The position numbers and the translations under genes were made by a program. A DNA stretch of 64,000 nt, from positions 1,426,001-1,490,000 of the forward strand of contig CAVNZM010000016.1 in assembly GCA_963693365.1 (NCBI GenBank). Reading direction: 5' to 3'. Source of the stretch: Amoebidium appalachense. Lineage: Eukaryota > Ichthyosporea. Below, piece by piece: positions 9,463 to 39,307 of this stretch (position 1 is the stretch's first letter; each line of letters begins with the position of its first letter). The notes beneath the pieces were generated by a model. That model saw only the letters and a list, made by a program, of their open reading frames with translations, did not search any database and was not told where the DNA came from.

Positions 9463-9538
9463 TAGGTATTGCAGGACTTGAACCTACAGCCGTAATCTTG
9501 TAAGGATTATTATACTCTACCAAATAAGCTAAATACCT
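9463..9538 (-). tRNA. tRNA-Val(UAC)-like gene, organellar type
   Basis: On the minus strand AGGTATT pairs with AATACCT (7-bp acceptor). The D arm is GCTT-ATTTGGTA-GAGT. The anticodon arm is TAATC-CTTACAA-GATTA, giving anticodon TAC. The variable loop is CGGCT. The T arm is GTAGG-TTCAAGT-CCTGC with the canonical TTCAA. The discriminator is A. Three extra nucleotides lie between the D stem and anticodon stem, so the gene may be an aberrant organellar tRNA or a decayed copy. Proximity to the group II intron domain supports an organellar origin. Confidence 0.6.
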
Positions 9539-9696
9539 CGACCCTGGGATCCTCAGAAACTACACGCCAAGCAACAAAAGAACGTTAGAGTCCCTAGAGA
9601 GCCACCGCTTGAAAGAATCCAATTTACAATTTACAACTAACATGAAATTTAATATCTTACTAACATGAAATTTACAATTTACAACTAACATGTGTC

Positions 9697-24659
<14,963 letters not shown>

Positions 24660-25027
24660 CTGTGGGGGGCAAAAGCGATGTGTGATTGAGGTTGGTGGCC
24701 ATCAAATGGGAGGGCAGCATGTGGGTCAGCATGTGAGATAACATCTTAGTAAAAAATTCTTACAATCTTCTTGAATTCCGCGGCAGTGTACATCGAGCGA
24801 GCCGCTAATGATTGGCTGTAATCCGGTTGTGCCTAGGCCTAAGTGCACACCAAGACCTTCCTATAGCCAAAGGAATATATATACGAGAAACGCAATTCAA
24901 TATAATCTTTATCGATTGGATAACTAGGATTCATGTTCATGTGAGCCAGGAAGGGGGGGGGGAGGGGGTATTAGTCCAGGCACTGCCTTGAGTTAGATAA
25001 GGGCCCAACTACATCTGCTGAGATAAC

Positions 25028-25375
25028 TTGCTCCAAGCAGAATTATTCTGCAAAAAGCGGAATCACTCTACAACAGCAGAATTATTCTGCAAAAGCAGAA
25101 TCAATCTGCTAAAAGCAGAATTATTCTGCAAAAGCAGCATCGATCTGCTAAAAGTAGAATTACTCTGCTAAAAGCAGAATTATGCTACTGTCGAAAGCAG
25201 ACTGAATTCTGCTTTTAGCAGAGTAATTCAGCTAAAAGCAGTATAATTCTGCTTAAAGCAGTCTGAGAGTGATTCTGCTTTTGCAAACTTATTCTGCTAA
25301 AAGCAGAGTGACTCTACTTTTGCAGAATCCTGCTTTTTGCAGAATAATTCTGTCTCTGCGGAATAATATATACAA
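25028..25375. repeat. palindromic minisatellite of GCAGAAT/ATTCTGC units
   Basis: About fifteen units of 17-20 bp, typically GCAGAATTATTCTGCAAAA, run to about 25195. There the prevailing orientation flips to TTCTGCTTTTAGCAGA-type units. Each unit is itself an interrupted palindrome, and the whole block is a larger inverted repeat. No open frame or known family was recognised. Confidence 0.8.
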
Positions 25376-25520
25376 AACAAAAAGTGGTACGGTAAAATCG
25401 ACCGCATCAAATAGAATGTGATAAGTATATCGAGATATACTTATTATATTCGAAACAAAATATGTTATGGTAAAACATGCCTAATGTGCAAGTATGACAA
25501 AGCAAAGCAATACACAAGTA

Positions 25521-26290
<770 letters not shown>

Positions 26291-26299
26291 GCCGTTTGT

Positions 26300-28239
<1,940 letters not shown>

Positions 28240-28240
<1 letters not shown>

Positions 28241-29420
28241 AAAATATGCTCGACTATCTAATCTTGCCTATTTTTTCAATATTTCTGTTCAAGAACCTAT
28301 CTGCAGCTCTCTTGCTGTGCAATATCGAGCCCCGACCGGTGCTCAGGGCCTGTAATCCGGCAATAATTTGTAGAAATGCGCATTTTGGAATTTGTGACTG
28401 GAGGGGCGTTTTCGACGGGGCTGAACTCTCTACAAGAACCCCCCCATTACGATTTACGATTTCACTTTTACTTCGATCTCTTAGCTGTCACGTCAACTTT
28501 TTTTCCCGATTCTTCACCATGGCAGGTATATAAAGGCTTTCGTTTTTTCTTTTTGTGGTGGGAGGGGGTCCCACTCAGGGGAACGTGACAATGTGTGTGT
28601 GTAGTGCGGCCTTGTCTACTCCTACTGCTGTGAGAGTGTGGGGACATCTCCCTTCCGTGGATTTTCTCGCTTGAGGAGTGGTTTCTTCGACATCTGGTGG
28701 CCCACTACAACTTACGGTGACTTCTACACGCTATCTACGCTTCTACGCGAGCTATTGGCGGTGGGCTGCTGCAACTTCTGCAACTGCTTCTGCGCTGCGT
28801 GAGTGGAGGGGTAGCTACTGGGTCGTCGAGGAGCTGTCCTTGTGGCTGCCGTGTTTTCAGCCTTCAGCAGTATGGCAATGACTGGGTTTGCTTGCATGCA
28901 TTCTGTAGTTGTGTTTTCCTGTGTGTCCTGCCACAACTAGGCCACCTTATCAAAGAGTTAGGGACAGCTTCTGCGGGTTTTCTAGGGGTCGGGCCCGTGG
29001 GGATTGTTTTCTCGCTCGGATTTGGTCTGCATTGCTCTTTAAATGGCTGACTTGCTTGCTGTGCCCCGGTAGGTTTTGAGGGGGGCCTGTTGGGGGGCAG
29101 CAGTAATGATGTCTTCTTGCGGAGTGTGGCCTGGTCTTCATCACTGCATATGACTAGTTGGAGCAAACTAGTTTCACGAATGCATACGCGTGCACTTGTA
29201 CCTTTGCCCGCTGGTGTCCTTTGGTGACTTATTGTTTTATTTTTTATTTCATCGCTGTGGCTCTTTCGAAGTCGGTTATTTTGGTGGTCATGTAGCCTGT
29301 GGCTGCACGTTGCCTTCATATCCACTGGACCACTGATCAATAAATCCCGGTCAAGAGAAAAAAATTATGTAACAGTCCGTTACGATTGGCCCATGGGCAC
29401 GGCCATTGGTGTTTCTAGAT
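28240..29420 (+). other. possible non-coding transcription unit or LTR
   Basis: A TATA-like GGTATATAAAGG at about 28524-28535 and an AATAAA at about 29339-29344 lie some 800 bp apart in non-repetitive sequence with only short reading frames. The layout could be an LTR or a short non-coding gene. No protein or second copy is visible in the window. Confidence 0.25.
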
Positions 29421-30300
29421 GGCCATGGCCCATGGGCCATACGGTTAGGCTGGTCAACCCCAGCCCAACCCTGGGCCGGATTCACAAGGCTTATTAACCC
29501 TTTAGGGTCGTCTTATAAGTAGTATTAGTTATCATCATAGAGGGATATGTAGGAAAAAATACTCGGGACAACATTACAATACTCTCGAGATCTCAGAAAA
29601 CTACATACTATTATGATATGATAATAATCGACGTGCACTTGCGCCGTGGACGTGATCCGATGATCAGTCACCCTGTAGCAACCCCCGATGTCGCTGATTA
29701 AGGGGATCTAGTGGGTGGGTTTTCGGGTCATATATCTCCGGATATATTAATAAAATAGGAGCGTGACTTTGATCTAATCAAGCGGCGATTTGGGCCGGCT
29801 ATTAGTGAGCCGCACTCAGAGAGATGATCGCCTCAACCAATAGATCGCGGCCGGCGTATATAGCGTAATGACCACAGCTGGTTTTCTAGGAACCAGATCC
29901 ACCTCGAAAAAAAAAATCGTAAGGAGCACCAACCTACAGCCTTGGTAATTCTTATTTTAATATATACTAAAGGTGTACGTATGTCATTTTCCTTCAGCAA
30001 AATTCCCAGGGCTTGCTTCCTAAGAGACGGTGGGTGCTGTATAGTAAGGGTATCAAAGGGGGCGTCGGGAAGGGAAACGGGGAACGACCGCCGGATGGGG
30101 ATATTCAGTGGTGAATTTCCATCCCCACTTTCCTGGGTTTTGGATAGGTTTACGGTCTGCATCTGGTTCGCAGAAGCCTCTTTCCAGCCCGTACCAAGCC
30201 CGACCATAACCCCGTTTTTACGGTAAATAATACCCAGAAACATTTGTAAATACCAACAAAATTTCGGTTCATGGTAAGCCTCCCGAGGTTTCATGGTAAG
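29421..30300. other. no gene recognised
   Basis: The stretch has a CCAATAG at about 29837 and a TATATAG at about 29856, followed by AT-rich DNA. No coding exon could be supported. Confidence 0.4.
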
Positions 30301-30310
30301 ACATGGTAAG

Positions 30311-30335
30311 CCCCCCCCCCCCCCCCCCCCCCCCC

Positions 30336-30400
<65 letters not shown>
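30311..30400. repeat. ~90-bp poly-C run
   Basis: Almost pure C with one T, followed by (GCCC)n to about 30432. The minus strand is a G-quadruplex-prone G run. Confidence 0.95.
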
Positions 30401-30402
<2 letters not shown>

Positions 30403-30539
30403 CCCCGCCCGCCCGCCCGCCCGCCCGCCAGGCCCCCATGCATATGGCTGCGTATTATAACACAACACATGTGGTTAACCATGATATCATACGTATACAG
30501 GCATCACATGATGCGGATATTCCAAAGTAGTGGCGCCAC

Positions 30540-30651
30540 ATGTGTGTGTGTGTGCCACGGTGTATGTGTGTGTGTGCTGTGTGTGCGTCCGTGTGTGTGC
30601 GTGCCTGTATACATGTGTGTTTATGTTTGTGTGTGCGTGTGTTTGTGTGTG

Positions 30652-30724
<73 letters not shown>

Positions 30725-31099
30725 CACGTGTGTTCGTGTGTGTATGTGTGTGTGCGTACTGTGTGTTACTGTGTGTGTGTGTGTGCGTGTGTGTGTGTGA
30801 CAGTGTGTGTGTGTGTGTGTACATGTGTGTGTGTGTGTGTGTGCGTGTGTGTGTGTACATGTGTGTGTTTGGGTGGGTTTGTGTGTGTGTGTGTGCATGC
30901 GCGCGCGTGTGTGCGCGCATGTGTACTTGTGTGTGTGTGTGTGTGCCCGTGCGTGCGCACGCGCGTGTGTGCCTGTGTGCGGTGCCGTTTGTTTTTGTAT
31001 GCGCGGTGTGTGTGTCTGTGTCCACGTGTGTGTTTGTGTGCATGTGTGTGAAAAGTTGTGTGTGCACGTGCACGTGTGCGCTCGTGCGCGTGCGGCAAC

Positions 31100-31138
<39 letters not shown>

Positions 31139-31422
31139 GTGCACACACACACACACCTTCACACACCTTGGCACACACACACACACACATGTACACAGAC
31201 ACGCACACAGCTAGTACTCCGGCCCACACGTACACAGACACACATGTACAGGGCACACATATGGTATATACTCACGGACGTGACACTGTGGCACACACAC
31301 ACAGTGTTGTACAAGCGTACACACCGGCACCGTGACACCGTCACACACACTCATAAACGCTATCCACACACACAATGCCATACTCGTACACACACGTGAC
31401 ACACACACAGAGCACACACACA
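30540..31422. repeat. degenerate (GT)n then (CA)n tract
   Basis: GT-rich alternating sequence runs to about 31100 and then switches to CA-rich to 31422. The junction therefore forms an inverted alternating purine-pyrimidine block. It ends at the copia target duplication. Confidence 0.9.
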
Positions 31423-31427
31423 TACAC

Positions 31428-31765
31428 TGTTGTTTTGTACGGGTCTAAGGGAGCAGAGTGCACAGAGGTGTCATGTAAAAACACGACTAACACAGTCATT
31501 AATGAGAGGGCAATCGGAGTTGTTCACGAGACATTGAAAGATTTCAAACAACAACTGAATCTTTATTGTGCTCTCGGTTCCTTTTGTACTTGCGACTTAT
31601 CACCTTATCACAACTAAAGAGGGAGAACCAATCGGTTCTATCAGAAGATAGAAAAACACATTCCGACAGCGCATACGCATTCCAACTTCCGATTAAACTA
31701 AAGTGTAGAAACTCTTACTTAATCTACAGATATCTGTGCTCACAGAAACAAGGGAGAGAGAGATA

Positions 31766-31827
<62 letters not shown>

Positions 31828-31959
31828 GAGAGAGGGAGAGAGAGAGAGAGAGGGAGAGAGAGAGAGCACAAAGGAGGAAAGCAGACACGAATACAAACAA
31901 GCTAGGACACATACATACTTCAAGGCTCTTGCTGTCATACATGGTGACGTATTCCAACA
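31428..31959 (-). repeat. copia A 3' LTR (532 bp, internally deleted)
   Basis: The sequence matches the 5' LTR up to CTCTTACTTA, then jumps to ATCTACAGATATC. The block corresponding to about 37510-37900, with its CCAAT/TATA motifs, is missing. Confidence 0.9.
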
Positions 31960-32677
31960 TCCCCACTCAAGGGGTTGAAGTTTGTGTTCTCGTGTCTGTT
32001 GATGTGACGGTAGATGGGGTCCAAACACAGGAGGGGCCGTCACACTCAAGTTTCCCCACTCGAGGATGCAAACCGAAGATCCTTGAGGTGGGAAGGAGAG
32101 AATCAAAACTGAAGAGGCACACAACGACGGTTGCCTCTGAAGACTCGAAATAAGAAATCATGGTGGTTATCGGCGATATATATATATAGATAGGAAACAC
32201 TAGTGTATGTGTGACGTGTTGGTGGCTAATGGTTTATACTGGGGACCACCCAGGTAAACACAAGACATGAACATCTTGTGGACTGATTTATAGACTGGTG
32301 GTCAACCAGTTAAGACACGGGGAAGGTGCATCCCGTGGACTAGGTTTAGACTGGCAGTCAACCAGCACGTCATGGCTATAGATAATTATTTATACTGGGA
32401 CGCCATCCCAGTTCGACATATATATAAGTCGAATATAGAAGAAAACCAATATATATGGTGGGATATGAATATAAATAAACGACGGATGGTGGAGAATAAT
32501 CCCCACTGAAGATGCACACATATGACGATGGAAGACTGAGTCCCCACTGATGAAGAGAAACGATGAGGAGTAGTAGACTTTCTTTGGGAGGCATCTTGAT
32601 CACCGTAGGTGTGTCTACTGCTGTCCAGGGCCCCAACCTACTCAGAAACCACTCGATGATGAACACCAGTGCACGGG

Positions 32678-35600
32678 TCAGTCACGGAGACTGAGGTTGG
32701 CACGGTGTGTGTCGTGGGCCGTACCAGCCAGAGGCTTGGTGAAGATGTCGGCCAGGTTCTACTTGGTGTCGATGTAGGTGACAGTGACGTCCCCACTGTT
32801 GATGTAGTCCTTTGAGTTGAAGTAACGAACGGCAATGTGCTTGGTCCGGTGCTTGATGGTGTTGGAGTGGACCAGAGCAATGGTGGACTGATTGTCACAG
32901 TACACGGGGGTGGGCTCGGTCATGGGGTAGCCCAGCTCCTTTAGTAGATCACGGTGCCAGACAACATCTTGCACGGCAGCATTGAGGGCCAGGAGCTCGG
33001 CCTCACACGTGGAGGTTGCAGTGATCGTCTGCAGCTTGGAGTGGTAGGTGACGGGGGAGCCTTCGAGGAGGATGACGTACCCAGACGTGGAACGACGGGT
33101 GGTGGGGCAACCAGCAAAGTCAGAATCCGAGTAGCACTCAAGGATGGGCACCTTGCTGTTGGGGGCCTTCTTCTTGTAGTAGAGGCCGAGGTTGATGGTG
33201 CCGAGCAGGTAACGAACGACACGGAGGAGAAGCTCCCAGGCAGTCTTGGTGGGCTTGGAGCTGAATCGGCCGAGGTAGCCAATGGCATACGAGATGTCAC
33301 TGGCAGGCCGGGAGCACCGAGCAACCCACAGCAGACGGCCGAGGAGTTCACGGTAGGGGACGGTGGTGGGCAGGGATGAGTGGGAGGTCTCGTTGATGAT
33401 GGTGCCCACGGGAATAGGGGTGGCCTTAGGCTTGGCATCGACCAGGTTGAAGTCGGTGATGATGTCCTTGATGTAGGAGGACTGCAGCAGCTTGAGGGAG
33501 TCACGGGTGTACAGCAGTTGGGTGCCGAGGAAGATGTCTGGCAGACCGACCTTGCACTCGGCAGACTTCGTGATGTGACGAACAAGCCCCTGCATGATGG
33601 TGGAGTTCCGTGTGCAGGTGATGATGGCATCATCAACGTAGTTGCCCGAACGGATGATGTGCCCGTTGGGGAACTGACGGAAGTAGACACACGGATCGGA
33701 ACGGAGACGGGTGAGGCCGTGGGCAATGAGAATGGTGTTGAAGAACTCGTACCATGCCAGGGATGCCTGCTTGAGTCCGTAGATGGCCTTCTTGAGTTTC
33801 CAGACTTTGTGTTCATTGCCAGGGAGGATAAAACCAGGAGGTTGCTCCATGTACAAAGTCTCGTCGAGGGGGCTGTTGAGGAAGGCCATGCTGATGTCGA
33901 GTTGATGGATCTCGTGGTCCTGTTGCACACCGAGGGCAAGCAGGGCACGGACGGAGGAGGACATGACGACGGGGGAAGAGTTTTCACCGTAGTCAACACC
34001 GTAGACTTGGGTGAAACCCTTGGCCACACCACGACCCTTGATCTTGGTGTCACCAGCAGAGTTGAGGACCTTCTCCGTGACAATCCACTTGAATCGGATG
34101 ATGTTGGCATCGGAGGGGGGCTCAACTACGTCGAAGATGTCCTTGTCGATGAAAGCCTTGTACTCGGCAGTGAGGGCAGTCACCACTTCATCACCCTTGG
34201 TGCCAGAGCACAGCTTCTGAATTGACCGGGGCAGCTGAGACACATCAAGGCTGGGTCGGGAGATGCTCACCATAGCCATAGCAGGCCGGGAGGAGAGACG
34301 GGAGGAACGACGGGGAACGGTACGGAGGGGCTCAGGGGCCGGGGGGTTGTCTGTGACAGACACTCGGTGGTCGGGGATGGGGGCCTGGAAGCCAGGGATG
34401 GGTGCCGTGTTGAGGGGGGAGTCGGATAACACGGGGCTGGACGGGGCCGAGTGGAACTCCGGAGACCCAGGACGAACCGGGGTGAGATGACCAGGTACGT
34501 TGTCATTGACGGCAGGGGCCGGCAGCAGGGGTTGCTGACCGGTGGGGGGGGGGGGTGGGTGGAGCCACGGGGGCAGGTACACGACGGGGGGAACGACGGA
34601 TAATCACCGACGGAATTTCATCGTCATCGGAATTGGAATTTCCGGAATGCAGGGATGAATCGATTGAGGTCGTCTGATTGGTGGCCTGCACAGAAATCTG
34701 ATTGGATGCCGTGGTGAATTGTGATTCGTCGAAGACGACATCGCGGTAGAGGTTGACCGTGTTGCCACGTAGATTCATGATCTTGTGGGCTTTGTTGGTG
34801 ATATCCCAGCCCACGTAGGTGCCGAGTTTGACGGTAGAGGCCAACTTGTCTCGTTTGGATGCAGGGACGAGTACATAGGCTGGGCAGCCGAACACGTGCA
34901 GGTGGGAGATGTCAGGCTTGACACCGTAGAAAATTTCAAACGGTGTACGGCCATTGGCAGCTCTGGCCGGGGTCACGTTGATGATGTAGGCAGCATGCTT
35001 GAGAGCAGCTCCCCACAGTTTGGGGGAAAGGGAGTCGGCCTTGTCCTGATGAAGGAAGCACCGAACGATCTCCTGCAGATCCCTCATCTTACGTTCAACG
35101 AAGCCGTTGAGTTGGGGGCAGTCAACCGGGGCAAATTCTTGAATGATGCCCTTGGACTGGCAGTACTGCTCCATAGCGTGGGAGGTGAACTCGGACCCAG
35201 AGTCTGAACGGAAGTGGGTCACCACCTTGTCGGGTTGCTTGTCAGTAGTCTCAACCAGGGCCTTGACGTATTCGAGAGTTTCGGATCGATCACGGAGGAG
35301 GTACACGATGGTGTAGCCGGAGGCATCACAGGTACACACGAGGGCCACCTTGTAGCCACCATAGGAGGCACAGGAGGCTCGAAGAAGTCCATGTGCCACT
35401 TGGCACCGGGGAAGGGGCACTGGGTTCTGGTGCCGGAGAATGGGGCCTTGGTGGTCTTGCCGGAGACACAACCGAAGCAGTCAGTGGTGTCAGCCACTGA
35501 GAGGGATGAGGGGAGGCCTGTCACGAGGTCACCTCTCACCATCTTGGTGAGGGTGGACAGGGCACGATGGCCGAGACGGTGGTGCCAGAGCTGAGGATCA

Positions 35601-37105
35601 TTGTTGACCTTGACGTTGGCTACCAGAGCAGTGACGGTCCGAGGGATGGAGGGACGTATCTCATAGTCAGTGATGAAGTACAGTCCATCTGTGCCTGTGA
35701 GGGAACACACGATGTTGCCACCACGAGTGTAGAGGTATGATGGGAATGCATCCTCATCATCGAGGTGGGCAAGGAGACCCGACTTGGAGGCCATTGAGGG
35801 TGATATCAGGAAGGCTGGGGAGTCGGGTACATAGAGGGTGTTGAGGCTCAGTACTGATGTTACTCCGTTGTAGGTGACGGCCAGGTTGATGACACCACGG
35901 TGATGTGCAGTGACGATGCCGAGGCCGTGGACGTCAGTCGGGGGGCATGGCTCAAGAGTAGAGAAGTACTCTTTTACTGGGCACACGTGGACGTTTGAAG
36001 CCGAGTCCCAGCAGGGGTCCATGGGTAGGGAGGCCGTGGTGGACACGAGGGCAAAATGCACCTCTTTTCCAGACTTGGTGTTGGCACGGTGACGACGGGC
36101 AATTGAGCAGCCAGGTTTGTCACACTGTGTGACATGATGGTCTTCGTGACAGTAGGCACAGTCGAGGGAGCCAGTGGTCTTGGCTCGGGGTGGCTGGGAA
36201 TGACGGTTACCCCCTTTACGTGGGGGGTAGGGTGACCGGGAACGATAGCCGGGGGAACGGGACCGTGAGTAATCACGGTCAACTGAGGGGGATCGATCGG
36301 TGGGACGACCGCGGGGGTGACGGGAGACGGAGCTGTCACGTCGGGGGATCCGGTGTCTGAGGTCGTCCTTGGTGAGTACACGGCTTTGCAGGGCACGTGC
36401 TGTTCGGACGGTGGAGGAGGACCCGGACCCAGAGTCGATGAGACCTTCACGGATCTCTGCAGCTCTGATGTCACTGATTAGACGGTTGTAGGTCTCGTAG
36501 TTAATGGTACGACGGAAGTAGTCGGCAATCATGGCCTGGATGTCGGTACAAACTAACTTACGGTTCTTCTTGAGGTGGATGAAGAAGTTATCAACCATAG
36601 TCTTGTGAGGAATGGGCTCTTCGAGGATGTGCAGGGTAGTGCACAGACGGCGTGCCATGGTGAGGTAGGCCGTGACGGTCTTGAAGTCTTTGAGTTCAAG
36701 CTCATGGTAGTCGAGGAGGATTTGACGAGCACGATCTTCACGTTCAGCCGCATAGGTCATACGGAGGTTGTGGAAAGCTTGGGCAGGTGACACATCATCG
36801 TGGATTTGACCAGAGTTATACAGCTCATCATTGGAGACGAGTTGAGTAAACATCTGTTCAAGGAGGTTGGAAGCCTCGGTGTAGGCCTCCTCAGTGTCGT
36901 AGCCGTGCCACTCATTCTCGTCGGAAGGGTCGACCCACTCGGGGGCCTTGATGACGGGCACTAACTTGGCCGCGGTGGTGGTACGTAGGTACCGGAAGAT
37001 GACGGGTTCCCACTCATAATAGGTGAGACGTTTGTCGGACTTCTTGTCCGTGGTGTCATCCCCTTTCCAGGGGGTGAGGTTGAGATACGCAGGTTTCTCC
37101 GACAT
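32678..37105 (-). pseudogene. gag-pol: copia A Gag-Pol polyprotein
   Basis: The start is ATG at 37105 (MSEKPAYLNLTPWKGDD). In order: a Gag region with an Arg/Ser-rich stretch, a zinc knuckle CAYCHEDHHVTQC, and a protease site WDSASNVHVC. Integrase follows, with its zinc-binding HHRLGH...CFGC, catalytic CDASG, RSDSGSEFTS and NGFVERKMRDL. Next come RT with GNYVDDAII and RNase H with CYSDSDFAG, EAELLAL and DNQSTIALVHS. A one-base frame change near 35380 separates integrase parts. A second lies in a G run near 34545. A TAG at 32759-32761 precedes NLADIFTKPLAG, the normal end, with a natural TGA at 32678-32680. All catalytic motifs are intact, so this is a young copy. Confidence 0.9.
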
Positions 37106-37224
37106 GGTGATCAATCAGTCAGATGATGCGTGAGAGAGGAATCAGATCGGTATTCAAATTTGAATATTTTTGATTGCAGCGAGAGTATGTGTTTGCGAGA
37201 GCGTGCGAAAATGGGCCTTTAACC

Positions 37225-37967
37225 TGTTGTTTTGTACGGGTCTAAGGGAGCAGAGTGCACAGAGGTGTCATGTAAAAACACGACTAACACATTAATGAGA
37301 GGGCAATCGGAGTTGTTCACGAGACATTGAAAATTCAAACAACAACTGAATCTTTATTGTGCTCTCGGTTCCTTTTGTACTTGCGACTTATCACCTTATC
37401 ACAACTAAAGAGGGAGAACCAATCGGTTCTATCAGAAGATAGAAAAACACATTCCGACAGAGCATACGCATTCCAACTTCCGATTAAACTAAAGTTAGAA
37501 ACTCTTACTTAAATAAATTAAGTAATTATACATCTAGTCACTATTAACTCACATATATATTTATGTTCGTCTCTATAAAGAAACTTATTTAAATACATAT
37601 ATTTCCTAACAGTCGACACTCTCAAAGTGAAGACACTTTGCAATAAACCGAATTCCATATATATCTATTGTCCAATCACAACACACATATATTAACAGAA
37701 GGAATGCACAACACAATCTACAGATGTACTCGCTCGCGACTATTGGCGAGCCATCCTTTTGAGAACAAACTAGGCCATTTTGAAATAAAGGAAAGACAAC
37801 GAGTGAGGCTAGCCAATCACGCTACCTCTCAGATAAACAGAGGAGAGCAAATAGAAATAAAACACAATAAGTTCTTATCAGGCAAGAGAGCCAGGTGTGC
37901 ACAGATCTACAGATATCTGTGCCCACAGAAACAAGGGAGAGAGAGATACGGGGGGGGGGGGGGGGGG

Positions 37968-38049
<82 letters not shown>

Positions 38050-38145
38050 GAGCACAAAGGAGGAAAGCAGACACGAATACAAACAAGCTAGGACACATAC
38101 ATACTTCAAGGCTCTTGCTGTCATACATGGTGACGTATTCCAACA
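37225..38145 (-). repeat. copia A 5' LTR (921 bp)
   Basis: This full-length LTR contains a G run plus (GA)n block (37950-38052). It also carries, in the minus orientation, a GATTGGAC inverted CCAAT and an ATATATAT TATA-like element (about 37655-37680). Confidence 0.9.
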
Positions 38146-38249
38146 TACACCCACCCACCCACCCACCCACACCACACGTACACGCTCGCCACACACGTAA
38201 CACACACCCACCGTGACTGACTGACACACACACACATATGTATACACGT

Positions 38250-38284
<35 letters not shown>

Positions 38285-38287
<3 letters not shown>

Positions 38288-38990
38288 TCATCTTCCCTGA
38301 TTCTCAGCAAATAAAATTATTTTATATTTTTTATTATTTTTTATTTTTTCCTTTTCCTTTTTTCTTTTTCCGTGTAAATAACGACGAGCGAACGACTGTC
38401 GTTTTTATAAATATGTCATCCAATCAGATCTCGTTTATTTTCCCAAATATAGTAACTTACATTCCTTTCCCATCCCAAAGATTTGTATTTCTCCAACTAT
38501 TAGGAATAATTATATTTAGACGTGTTATGTTAAGAAAGTATAAATATAGTGAATAATAGTTACATAATGATTTAAATGTTTCCGTGTTTATAGAAGTTTC
38601 TAAGAGAGATTTATATTCTATGGAATTTACACTATAGTTTTGTCACGAAAATGAGTTTTTTTTTGATTGTTTATCTCCCCAAGAAAAAGGACTTCATCTG
38701 GAAAATATCAAGCAGTCGTATTCATTTCCTATGTTCAGAAATCGTCCACCCTCCGGTTGTGTTTTCCGTGTTCTCTGTGTTGTGTATACATAACACCCTC
38801 TGTGCCTCTGCTTCTCCGTTTACCCACACAAAACAACAGGTTTACGGCCCCTTTGCACGCTAACACACAATCCATTACCACCGCGAAATTCCTCCGTCTT
38901 ACTGCTTCAATCATGACGAAACCGCGACATCAACCTTCCAATATGGAACGCCGAGAAAAGAGAAGAAACGTCTATATGAGTGTGTTGTTT
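38285..38990 (-). other. possible 3' LTR of copia element B
   Basis: AT-rich sequence between element A and the 3' non-coding region of element B. On the minus strand it holds GATTGGATGAC (inverted CCAAT) and TATTTATAAAAACG (TATA-like). Boundaries cannot be fixed because no second LTR is present. Confidence 0.35.
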
Positions 38991-39270
38991 TTGTGGGTAA
39001 GGAGCATCCCGAGGATAGTTTAGACTGGCAGTCACCAGCACGCAGAAATATTATACATGGGACGCCATCCCAGTGAAAAAAGGAAATAAAAGAAAACAAT
39101 ATATATGATGGTATATAAATAAACGACGGATGGTGGAGAAGAAGTCCCCACTGAAGGTGCACACACTAAGATCGATGAAGACAGCAGTAGACTTTCGTTG
39201 GAAGGTGTCCACACGGTGATGTGTAGACCACGGCCAGGGCCCCAACCTACTTGAAGACCACTGTAGATGA

Positions 39271-39307
<37 letters not shown>

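Larger units (their letters stand above)
9204..9560. other. segment of organellar character (possible mitochondrial insertion)
   Basis: The foldback arm ends at 9203. The following AT-rich DNA begins with two copies of a 23-bp unit, GGGAGGAGACGATTGGATC plus four bases, at about 9218-9263. It then holds a group II intron domain V on the plus strand and a tRNA-like gene on the minus strand. Neither belongs in normal nuclear DNA, so a nuclear insertion of mitochondrial DNA is the simplest reading. Confidence 0.55.
31428..38145 (-). mobile_element. Ty1/copia LTR retrotransposon, near full length (element A)
   Basis: Minus-strand element with LTRs at 37225-38145 (5') and 31428-31959 (3'), both beginning TGTTGGAATAC and ending ACAAAACAACA. 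The 5-bp target duplication TACAC lies at 31423-31427 and 38146-38150. The coding order is Gag, protease, integrase, RT, RNase H, which is diagnostic of copia. A purine tract GAGTGGGGA adjoins the 3' LTR. The two LTRs differ by a ~390-bp deletion in the 3' copy. Three small lesions break the polyprotein. It inserted at the edge of a CA repeat. Confidence 0.93.

Noticed and set aside
30455-31335. Long Cys/Val and Thr/His frames in the GT/CA tract
   Set aside because: These are pure consequences of alternating GT/CA sequence; both strands are open over the same bases.
32954-34225. Long plus-strand frames antisense to copia A
   Set aside because: They are shadows of the RT/RNase H coding strand with no independent motifs.
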